From positions 412,501 to 476,500 of the forward strand of contig JADANN010000001.1 of the NCBI GenBank assembly GCA_018806985.1: 64,000 bases of DNA, in the 5' to 3' direction. Below, piece after piece: positions 10,838-21,102 of the stretch. Position 1 is the stretch's first letter; every line of letters begins with the position of its first letter. Under the pieces are notes generated by a model. That model had not been told where the DNA came from and did no database searches. It was given only the letters and a program-made list of their open reading frames with translations. The translations under genes and the position numbers were made by a program. This DNA is from Angiostrongylus vasorum (lineage: Eukaryota > Nematoda > Chromadorea > Rhabditida > Metastrongylidae).

Positions 10838-11178
10838 TACCACCCGTCTTTCACATCTATGCGGATCCACCACTTCTAACATTCAATTCGTTTCCTCGCT
10901 ACCATTATCTACGGAGCTTTTCCAACTCTTATTTGTGGCTTCGGCTGCTGCTTGATGATTTTCCTTTCATCATGAATGTTGTAGAATGCTGGGATAGTCT
11001 ATTTTCCTTGAAGTCCTGCGATAGCATTTCCATTTGTATTGCAGAGTGATTTTTTTCCCGAAGAAGTCCGGTACCAATTTTCGGACGCCGGATGGATGAG
11101 AGGCTTGGTGAGACGTGGGCAGGATTGGAAGAGCACAGTGCTTGTGGTGATTGGCATCACTACCACTGTGCTGTGGGC
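10838..11178 (-). repeat. Family B tRNA-derived SINE, copy B2
   Basis: A reverse-strand copy of family B. It shows the CCCGTCTTTCACATCTATGC end (the reversed GTGAAGACGGG tail), TCCTTGAAGTCCTGCGATAG, and GAGAGGCTTGGTGAGAC in place of the usual GAGAGGCTTGGCCCGGAG. The B box is mutated here (AGGATTGGAAGAG, against GGAATCGAACTAG in B1), so this copy is old. A TA-rich tract abuts the tail side. Confidence 0.75.
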
Positions 11179-11883
11179 CTCCTCACTTATACTTTGAATG
11201 CTCAGATCTTGAAATGGTTTTCGTTTCAACCTCACTGAGTATACTACCTGCCCGAAGTGTTAATAGTACTTTGTTATTTGTTCTAAAATTATGCCTTCGA
11301 GGAATATCTTTGCAAGGAAGTGCATACTGCGTAAATTTAAAAACGGTTCTGATGAAAGTGATTATGAGAGGTTGTGGTAAGAAAGAAATTGTCGTCTATC
11401 CTGCTGCACTTCGTTTACGTTGGTGCATGCACTAAGGTTCCAGTTACTATAAAAAGTGCGTTCTTCGATTCTCTTGCAGTGAATATGGCTGTGATGAGAA
11501 TACGAGATCTGAAAAATATCAGCCGAAAGAGACAGTGTTACCTGAAGGTACTCTGCCTTGTCGTGCTCGTGATCCGAATGATTGCCACTATTCTTGGTAC
11601 ATAATTTACCACTGATATGAACCTTCTTCAAGAAATTGTTGACATCAACAAGAGCGAAGCGGCGATTCAACACCGATATGTGCTCCGATTCGTCTAGACT
11701 TTGCTGTCCTGATTCGTCATCATATCTGCCTATCAAAAGGGTTTCAACACTAAACTTTATGGCTTAATATGAGTGGATTTCCACATACACGTCAGGAGTA
11801 AATCCGCTGCCTTTGTGTTTAACAAGTTTCTTTAAGACGTCATTTGTAAGCTCCATCGCTATTAGTTAAACTAGCATTCCTCC

Positions 11884-12250
11884 CAATGGTTTACCACCTC
11901 ATCGTGGCTGGGAGGTGTCCCTGGGTGTCGGACTGCGATGTACAGCGGGGAGATTCGTCCCCCCCGGCACGGTCTCCCAGGCTGAGAAGGAGTCCGGTGT
12001 TTCCATCAGGAAGCCTGGCTAAGAGTAAACCATTACCAAGATCTACCACCGTCCTGGTATCAAAGTCGGATGTTGACAAATCTCCCTCTAATCCACAAAG
12101 GGTGCGACTACCCGTGGTGGTGAAGACCCAGGGCAGACTTTGGCCAGGATAACCTCGGGATTCCAGGGAACCACAATGGCAAAACCAGGAAATCTCCGAA
12201 AAAATGGTGATTATCCAGTGAGGATGGGCCGTTGAAGTATCAAGTTTCAA
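11884..12250 (+). repeat. Family C repeat, copy 2
   Basis: A near-complete + strand copy. It opens ATGGTTTACCACCTCATCGTGG, then CTGGGAGGTGTCCCTGGG, CTGCGATGTACAGCGGGG, GGTCTCCCAGGCTGAGAAGG and TTTCCATCAGGAAGCCTGG. It ends CCAGTGAGGATGGGCCGTTG, then AAGTATCAAG, the tail also found at the RTE 3' end. No coding potential or clear pol III boxes were found. Confidence 0.85.
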
Positions 12251-12342
12251 GTACAATTCCACGTCAGGGAGGTGTCTTGACTAGCCAACATTGTGATCCT
12301 TTATGTCTAGCCGTTTTCACCGCATAATTTCTCTACCGCTCC

Positions 12343-12715
12343 CGACGGTTTACCGTGTCATCGTGGCTAGGAGGTGTTCCTAAATGTGAGGCTGCGATGT
12401 GTCGCAGGGGTTCATTCATTACCAGGACGTCTCAAGCTGAAAATAAGCGGCGTTTCCGTCCGGAAGCCCAGCTGAGAGTAAATCAGAACCAGGAATCACC
12501 ACGGTCGTGATATCAAACTAATCGCATTGTGGCAAAATTCCATGATCTATGAAGGCGGCGACTGTCTGGGATGGTGACAACATGAGGAACACTACGTCTT
12601 GATTGGTCTTGGGACTTCAGGGAACCACCATGGCGAAGCCACCAATGTCCGGATTGAAAATTATGGTGGGTCTCGCACAATCAGTGAAGACGGGCCATCC
12701 AAGTCATTCTAGTAA
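12343..12715 (+). repeat. Family C repeat, copy 3
   Basis: A second + strand copy about 90 bases after copy 2. It runs from CGACGGTTTACCGTGTCATCG to the tail GTCTCGCACAATCAGTGAAG, ACGGGCCATCCAAG, then TAGTAATTAAG. That tail is the closest match in the window to the RTE 3' end. A short partial head (GTTTACGGCTTCATTGTGG) recurs at 12917-12945. Confidence 0.85.
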
Positions 12716-13599
12716 TTAAGTAAGTTAAATGAATGCTGGCAAAATTGAGATGATACAATATGTTGTAATATTTGCTTTTTATCATGACTTGAGACCGAAG
12801 AATATGGCATGCATAGACAAGATCGGAATTGGAATAATCAAGCTTTCTAGTTAAACTTTTTCAGTAGTTGGTTTTTCAGTCCTTTACAATAGTTATGAGT
12901 AGTACTAATCCCTTCAATCGTTTACGGCTTCATTGTGGTTGAAGGAATTCCTGCGCGCTCTCAAGAAAATCAGCTTTTCATCTTTGAATTGCCTCAGTTC
13001 ATGGGACTACTTTGGATAAAAATCATTGGAATCTGGAAATCTTTGGAAAGAAAAGTTCAGCTCACTACTTTATTAAAAAGAATCCTTATTAACCAGAGCC
13101 CATAAAGCGTCGTCTCTTCGTATAGCTAGTTTCTTAATTTGACCACAAATTGATTGAACAAGCGAGATTTCTCGGGATCACGCGGTAATGTTCCATAACA
13201 TATCCTTGGAGTTTTCTGCTTCAGTATTTTGAAGGTTTGGATTTCAAATGAAGATTAAATCAATTCGCGGAAGTTGGATATACTATTAGAGTGACCGTGT
13301 TTTTTCCTTTTTATCCTTCATAAGTAAAAAACCAGCACTGTCTGCTATGCCTTAAGCACATCGAAATAGATTTTAGGCACTAACTGATTGTTGTTTCGTG
13401 TCTAATAATGGGCCATGAACTTGTAGTATAGTAGCGGCCGGGGGAACGAGCACAGGGCTCAAAGTTTAGACATGAAACCACTGACAAGGCTTGATGTCAG
13501 TCGCTGCCGCATTGCCAACCCTCTCATTTGTGCACGAAATTTTTCCGAACCATCTGAAGAGCAACTAATTTGGACACTTCCTTAAGACGGTCATGAGTT
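12716..13599. other. No recognised gene
   Basis: Apart from a 50-base partial family C head near 12917, no exon, RNA gene or repeat family was recognised. Open frames are short and lack splice signals. Confidence 0.45.
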
Positions 13600-13935
13600 G
13601 CTGAATCGAGAAGCCATATATTCTTATTAATCCTTCATGTTGCACAAGAAGCTCGTGGATGGCTTGCACAGCGGAGTCATTCTACACGTTTGTATAAAGG
13701 GCGCTAAAGTCGAAGGATTTCGTCACGTACGTGCTGTTAGGAAGCGCGTTACCTACACGATCAAGGAACATCTAGTGTTGGTAAGGTGGGCTGGAATGTA
13801 CTTCAACAACAGGCTAAGTATTGGGATTAAAAACGTGGTATTCTATCTGTTGGCCCGTCTACACAACTGATGATGTGTCCAAGCTTGAATAATGATAGAT
13901 CGGTGGACGCAAGATCATCAATGGATACTAACTTT
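13600..13935 (+). repeat. Diverged repeat, left arm of an inverted pair
   Basis: This segment matches the reverse complement of about 15140-15400. Shared blocks include CACGTACGTGCTGTTAGGAAGCGCGTTAC against CACGTAAGTGCTGTTGAAAGACGCGTTAC, and TATTCTATCTGTTGGCCCGTCTACACAACTGATGATG against a similar string on the other strand. A short open frame here (HVRAVRKRVTYTIKEHL) looks like the remains of an element-encoded protein, but I cannot name its family. Confidence 0.55.
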
Positions 13936-14786
13936 TGAGTTGTGGTAACTAATTAAGTTAGGAAATAATTATGGTTTTAGACCTGCCGCGCTTGCCACTT
14001 TCACCATTTCCGTTTTCAGTTTTCAGTATTCACTTTTGAATTCCTCTTCAGATGATGGGCGATTAGGCGAAGCGTCTTCATTATGTTTTTTCGCTATCTC
14101 AACATCTAACTGATGAGGAATTACTGCGGACTGTCCACCCTAATCACTAACCGATAGTGTAGTAGTTCTTATCAGTTCTCGAGCCTGTTGCATACCACAT
14201 TTTTTAAGCTGCTATGACTAATGTTTTCCCGGCGATAGTGATTAAGTATTCTGAGACTTTCGTCCAAAAATAGACGAGACCTGATGTCTACCTCTCTTCT
14301 GGTGTACTGTTACATAAAGAACGCGTCTACCTTTGCTTTTTTAGTCTTATTCAACGCGTCTAGTCTAATTTTGTAATGGAGTCGATCTCGACGCTCATGC
14401 AACCTCCATGCGATCCTAGGCGCAGTTTTTAAGAAATGGGTGGCGCTGGAGAAACTTGGAGCCAATCCTAAAAAGCGGACGCGTGCTGTCAGGATGGACG
14501 AGTCATGCCACCTAACACGGTGACCACTGACTTTTCAGACACGTTATAGACATTAGTTTGACTCTTGGGACTTTCTTAAACAACGTTTATTTGTTTTATT
14601 GAACATGTTCTATCGACTGCTTTAGTAGATTTTCGATTTTTTCTGCGTAAGGTTAATTTAGCATTCGAGCTAACAGAGTTGCAAATCAATACTGATCCGG
14701 CTATCATTCGCCTCCTAAGGTGGCCCTCCAAATATTGAATAGAGTTGTTCTCCTTTGGCACGCACTTTTTCAGTTGAGCGAACATC

Positions 14787-15095
14787 TTGTCCTACTTGCA
14801 TCATAAAGAAGCACTGAGCAATCGCTTTCTAATGTTCAGTACTTGGTGGTTGTGCTTTGCTGGACCTTCAATATGCTATCTGATTGGCAAAAACCTGCAC
14901 AGTAATTCATCTGAATGGAAACCAAATGTAGGAAAAGAGCAATTCCAATTCCTCGTCTTCTCTATCTTGGAGACGCTTCCCTTTATTGTCCGTCATCTGG
15001 AAAGGAATGCGGAAGTCTATGCCAAAAAATTAAACCCAGAATTGGTCAAATGGCAAGTGGGCAGGTATAAGGGGAACAGTTATTTCTCAGCTTAG
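14787..15095 (+). other. Orphan open frame, unrecognised
   Basis: A 102-codon open frame with a hydrophobic stretch (STWWLCFAGPSICYLIG) and a charged end (IVRHLERNAEVYAKKLNPEL). It lies between the two arms of the diverged inverted repeat. It opens with a non-ATG codon, has no flanking splice partner I could find, and matches no family I know. It may be debris of the same element, or chance. Confidence 0.2.
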
Positions 15096-15139
15096 AACTG
15101 AATTACTAATATGTCCTCTCGTTTACTTATTTACATTTT

Positions 15140-15400
15140 AGTCGGTATCCACCGATGATCTTCCATCTACCGACCCTTCAAAGTTCAAGGTTGGTCCCAT
15201 CACCAGTTGTGTAGGTGGGTCCGCGGATAGAATATGGTGTTTTCTAAACCTAATACTCATCCATTTGCTGAAACACAACTTCGCCCAATCTCATGAACAT
15301 CCAAAGGTTCCTGCGTTGTCTGAGTAACGCGTCTTTCAACAGCACTTACGTGATGGAGTCCTCTCTTTTGGAAAGCACAGTTGAACGAATGCACTGAGTT
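15140..15400 (-). repeat. Diverged repeat, right arm of an inverted pair
   Basis: This is the reverse-strand partner of 13600-13935, with the same order of matching blocks. Read on the minus strand it gives fragments such as HHVSAVERRVTQTTQEPLDV, parallel to the left arm's HVRAVRKRVTYTIKEHL. Substitutions are many, so the two copies are old. Confidence 0.55.
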
Positions 15401-15667
15401 CAGTACATGTCGACTGAGGCGGAAAGTTTGGGCGTTGTCGCATATGGCTTAAGAACTTTAGATAGGGAGTTCTTCCACGTCTTGAATGTAAGTTGAACCA
15501 CCACTTATCTAATTTTTTTGCAGCAATAGAATGTCAAATTCATACGCTAATAAATAGTACCTCTCAGTATTTTCAGCTTCCTTCTTGGTTGGTGCAGCGT
15601 CGTTACAGCACTCTCTAGCTACTCTGTGTCCCAGAACGGAAGATAACTTACTCCTTAAGATTGTCGC

Positions 15668-15751
15668 AGACTCTCCCATAGGACTCCGAACTTGTAGACT
15701 CTCCCTCGGGACGCCAAACTCGCAGACTCTCCCTGGGGGCTCCGGATTCGG
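15668..15751. repeat. 28-bp tandem repeat, 3 copies
   Basis: AGACTCTCCC begins at 15668, 15696 and 15724, giving a period of exactly 28 bases. Each unit continues with a variant of GGACTCCGAACTTG. The surrounding 15400-16300 holds no recognised gene. Confidence 0.75.
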
Positions 15752-16300
15752 GTCTGGATAACGTACGTTGTGGTATATAGTGCAGATACAGACAGTGCAA
15801 CATTAGTACGTCGATTGTATCTGGGTCATGTTTGTTGTTGTTCCATCAACCAGACATCTTTCTGTCGTTGCCTGGGTTTGCTTTGCTTTCTAATCCGTAC
15901 CATTAAGTTTTTGGCTGGTTATTGGTTTGACAGCCCATTTTTAAAGGTGTGTCACCCTCATTGAAATTGGGGAACTGTTTTGTTAAGACGATCTGTGTTA
16001 AAGGATAGTGTTTTCACATGAATCCACATGACACTACCATTATAATGGAATAGCGAGTGCCTTTTTATGGCTTTATTTCAGCTTTTTCCATCAAGAAAAC
16101 AATGTCTGCCACTTTTTTTCAACTCATAACGTCGTTCTTCTTTGTTTCTGGAACTTGCCAGTTTTGCTCCATTGAAATGACTGGATTTACAATTAAATTT
16201 ACTGGTTTTTTACAATTTGAACATCTATTTACTAGGTATTGTGGGCGTGGAGTTTATCAGCGTTCAGCAACATTTTGCAACTACCATAGAATTAAAGAAT

Positions 16301-16531
16301 GAAGCTCTCGCCGTTGAGCACTCTCTAAAGCATCGTTGGAGGTGATTGAATGCATATCTGACCTTTACAATGAGTCACGGTGGCCTACTATGTATCGAGC
16401 CAGTGCTGCTATCTTCCCAGATAAGTCTGGTACCAATTTGGCAACCCCAGAGGGATGGAGAGCTTGGGCCACGGGCGCGGTGATCGATCCCATATGTATT
16501 TCAGGGCGCCTCCGACCACTACGCCACACGC
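16301..16531 (-). repeat. Family A tRNA-derived SINE, copy A2
   Basis: A reverse-strand copy. It runs from GAAGCTCTCGCCGTTGAG through GGAGGTGATTGAATGC, ATGTATCGAGCCAGTGCTGC and GATAAGTCTGGTACCAATTTG to a mutated B box region (GTGATCGATCCCA) and the A box in reverse (CCACTACGCCACACGCC). Part of the 3' segment found in A1 is missing. Confidence 0.82.
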
Positions 16532-16739
16532 CTTCTTTGCAGTTACCTTTCAGTCACCTCCAACGATGGAAATACCATAGTGCTTCAATATTTATTCATC
16601 GTATTTGTCTACTACGTTGCTGTCGACGAAGGTTAAGGAGCTCACTCTGTTGTCTGCCCTATACATGAGGCTGAAACGATTGTGGTACCTTGTACTGTGG
16701 ATGTTACACATTACGTACTTTGATAATTAGGTAGCCAAT

Positions 16740-17095
16740 CTTCACTGGTTGTGCGGGCCTGAGTATAATTTTCATTTTTTTCGGAGTTTTGCTTGTTTAG
16801 CCATTGTGGTTCCCGGAAATCCCGAGGTCAGCCTGGCCAAAGTCTGCCCCAAGTCGTCACCAACGCTCGCCGCGCTTGTGAATCGGATTGAGATTTGCTA
16901 CCATGCTATTAGTTTGGTACCAGGACGGTGGTGGATCCTGGTATTAGTTTACTCGTAGCTGGACTCCGTGTTGGAAACGCCGGACTCCTTCTCAGTTTGG
17001 GAGACCCTACTGGAGGTACGAATCCCCCCGGTGTACATCGCAGCCCGACACCTAGCAACACTTCCCAACTACGATGAGGTGGTAAACCGTTAGAA
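16740..17095 (-). repeat. Family C repeat, copy 4
   Basis: A reverse-strand copy. It starts with TTCACTGGTTGTGCGGGCC (the tail reversed) and passes GGTGGTGGATCCTGGTATTAG, GAGACCCTACTGGAGG and GAATCCCCCCGGTGTACATCG. It ends GGTGGTAAACCGTTAG. It lies upstream of SNX17; 17100-17740 holds nothing else recognised. Confidence 0.85.
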
Positions 17096-17740
17096 AGAAT
17101 GTTACATATTAGTGTGATTATAAGGAGGGTTCACATTACATGTGATTCAGTTTTAATCAGAAATCTCATTCGTGCTATGACTGGATGAATAAGACACTGC
17201 CTAGCTAAATTCCAATGTTCTATACTATTCCATTTGTTAAATTGTAGTATTTCGGTATGTTCTGGACACAGTCATTTGACGTGTATGCAGTCCTTCCAGT
17301 GGCAACAAAGTCAAACTGTACATTCATGCCATCTTACCTAAATGTTTCTTACTGCGGGACAACATGCTTAGGGAAAAATACCGATTTCGTCGAAATGCAT
17401 ACACTTTTCATTCTGCTGTCCGGACATCAATGATGTTCTAATGTGTCTTACATGCTATCGAGTTTGGAAGCATAGTTGAGTGCAAGAAGTTCTGGCCGAG
17501 CAGTCTGTCTCCATATTTTCTGGTGACTATGGAATTGCCTTGTATTACTTGTTTGACTATAGTTCAACGTTCTTTGTAATAATATACATCGCATTTACTT
17601 GTGCTTTAAGCGAATCGTTCCATCGAATAGGCCGTTAGTTCATTAGTCGTAAAGCATTGTTTTTTAGAGAATCATCACGTACTCAAACACTTCTGAATGG
17701 GTTCAGTCTGTAAGTGATCCGCGAAAACACTCGTAAAGAC

Positions 17741-20700
17741 ATGATCCATATAAACGTGGTCGATACACAGACTCTAGTCGAGAAATCCGATGGAGTGACG
17801 AAGTACACGGCTTACAACATCTACGTCAACGGATCGTTCCATGCAGCTGTTCGATTTAGTCGATTAATTCAGTTTGCTGAAGCGATTAAACAGCGGTGAC
17901 TTTTGAATTGCTTTCAATTTGTTGTGTGGATTTAATTCATACTTCGTACTCGCTAGGTGTTGCTGAACTTTCGTCGAGTTTCAGATTTGCCACAAAGAAC
18001 CACCTTATGCTGCGTTTTCCTTCGAAGCAATGGTTCCCAATCGATGAAAAGGGTATTGAACAGCGTAGGATCAAAATATCAAAATACTTCAATTTGCGTA
18101 CGTTTACTTCCCTACCTTTTTGGTTCACTAGTTAGAAATCAAAGAAATCAGAAAGGCATACTACATGTTTTTAGTTGCTCAGTCACCTGATATTGTTCGG
18201 AGCATATTCGTTGAGAGGCGTTTTCTAGAATTTCAAATTGTGAGTTCTTTTGTCTTTTACAATCCTATTTTTTCATCAAGGTATTCTTCACAGCTTCTCT
18301 GTTCATTGGAAGCGGAAGATCATTCAATCTTGCTGTTTACTTGCTCTGCAACAACAAAAGCATTAGTTCATTTTTTTTTCTTAGAAAGTGACAATATTGT
18401 AGTCCATTTCCCTGAAACCAGCGGATTTTATTCAAAGCTTTTCATTTGTGCAATACAATATGGCGGGTATTCGCGAAGTTCCTGTGACAAATTTTCAAGC
18501 TTGTTTTCTTCCGAACAAACTTCAGTATTTCTATTGGTCTTGATACATGAATCTTCTTCAAAAATCGTTGACAGTCTGCAAGAGAAGATGGATTGAGGTT
18601 CGACGAAATACCGAGCTTGTTTTGTTTTCAATAATTTCTTTAGTTCTTCCAACGGCTTACCCACTCATCGTGGCTGGTAGGTGTTCATGGATGTCGGGCT
18701 GCGATGTTCAGCGGGGATTCGTCCTCCCAGCTGGGTCTCCCAAGCTGAGAAGCAGTCCAGCGTTTCCATCAGGAAGCTTAGCTAAGGGTGAGCCAATGCC
18801 AGGATCCACCACCATCCTGATATGAAACTACTCTCATGGTGGCAAACATTCCTTTGACCCAGAAGGGCGGAGACTGTCTGTGGTGATGGCGACCTGGAAC
18901 GGACTTTGGCCAGGCTAACCTCGGGCCACCAGTGAAATACAATGGCTGTAACAGTTAAACTCCAAAAAATGGAGAATATGCTGTGCCCGCACAACCACTG
19001 AGGACTGACTGTCCAAGTATCCAGCTAACTAGGGATTCTTTAGCTGTGTTGAAGGTGCCATTGGAGGTTACTGATTTAACAATTAGTGTTCGAGGTTGGG
19101 TTTTCGCACACAATGGTCTGGATAACTAGAGTACTTGAGTAGTTGAGGACGTGATCGACTTATAGAACAGGCTGTGTTCTATCTAGCTGAATGTAAATAT
19201 GATTATTTTAAGTTGCTGTTTGGTTTTTTTAAAGTTGTTTAGAAGCTGCATTTCCATTTTGAATGAAAGCGAAACTTAAATCTTTAAAATTCCAAACGGA
19301 ATCCCGGAAGCAGTGAACAACAACGCATGTGGGTACATCATCGTCTTCTATTGATCGAAGTACTGCTTGTTCAATTGTTTTCGTTTCCGAAATACGAACT
19401 TCTACCCTATAGACAAAGATCCGTAGATTCCAATACTTTCAGGTAATTCGTAAGTCCATTTTATCAGTTATTTGTTGCTTTAACTCCGAAAGCGGGCGTC
19501 AGTTTCGCACCCTCTGAGTTTAAATAAGTCCACATAGGTTCTCAAATGTCTAAAGTTGAGGCGAACCCAGCGCAGTTCCATGGTTCTTTGAGGAAAAGTC
19601 TCTAACCTTTGATCAGTTAATTCCGGGAACAGGACATGTTGGTAAAGAGTTTTTTTTTAAATATATTTGATCCTGTTGTAGAAAGTGACTTGTTTCTCCA
19701 TTTTAACATTTATTAGCTCTGTCTCATAGTTTACAGTTGAGTCGTTCCTTCGCTCGGACCGACGGTGGTCGGAGACATCGAAAAGGGATTTCACTACGGA
19801 AACGTTAAGTAGACATTATCTCTCAGTAAGATGTTTAGTGTATCCCGTGCCACTGAGAAATCATCCTATCTACTAGCAATATTCTATTTCTTCCGAAAAT
19901 ATGGATTTCATGGAGAAGAAGGCTGTGAATATTAGACCTAGCAGCACGATCTATATTCTTCGAGTACAATTTTCCCAATTTGTACACCTTCTCTGTGTTA
20001 TTTCCTTTTTGGTGTAGCAGTTTCCTGCAGGAATTTGTTTGGAAAAAACGATCTATAGATGGTTCTCTCCTCTTGTTAACCATAGACAATTCTTGTTTTG
20101 GACTTGTATGTTGATGAGTAGATTATGTTAGCTGCAGGTGTTGATGAGTAGATTATGTTTTTCGAGTTGCGTCTTGCAAATGGGAGATGTTTAGGGCAAT
20201 AAGATATTGCGGTTATTCCACTTACAGGTATTATCGGATACCGCATATCCACATTACGAATTTTCTCGGCACTTGCTTTTAGCTTATCAGCATGTTTACT
20301 GGTGGCATTATGGATGTATTGCTTTGGCATACTACCAGAGATGTGCGACAAAGCTAGAGACTTTATTGCTTCTTATCAATTTTTACCGCTGCTGTGGTTC
20401 TGTAATTTTGAATATTCACTTGAAAATCCCAGTCTTAACGTCTATCACCGCATACATTCTTTGTAGATTGTGCTATCAATTCAGCTTTTCTGTGTGCACA
20501 GTTGTGAGGTTCCTATTCCAAAGCTTTGATATACTGAACACATTATAGACATTGTGAGTTGACATATGGTCAAAAATAACTATCCGTTCGAACTTTAACA
20601 CTGCGCAACGCCTTGATCACTATAAGAGTTATAATCATTGAACAGTATGGCCAATATAGCATCTATAGAAGTTTTTTTTCCAGTGGTTTATTTTTGGTAT

Positions 20701-21020
20701 ATAGAACTTTTTTCCCTGCTCTTCTTATGACAAGTAGATAGCTTATTCAACATATATGTGGCCACCGTCGTCTTTGGAGCGCAACTCTCTACTCTTAATG
20801 TTTTACAAAAAACCTTTTTCAGACGAGTTCTTTGGTCACTAATTTGACTAGTATGCCAACTCGATTCAGAAAGATGGATTATGGTAGTCGTATGGGATAG
20901 GCTAGTGTAAAAAAATACAGGTGAACTCAAAAAAAAGCTACAAAATGCTTCTAATAGCTGACAATGTGCTTTTATGGTAGGCCACAGTAAAGTACAGTTA
21001 ATACATGCATACAGATACGT

Positions 21021-21102
<82 letters not shown>

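Noticed and set aside
11891..12262. A 123-codon minus-strand frame over family C copy 2
   Set aside because: It lies within an interspersed repeat, and similar but broken frames occur in other copies. No protein family is recognisable.
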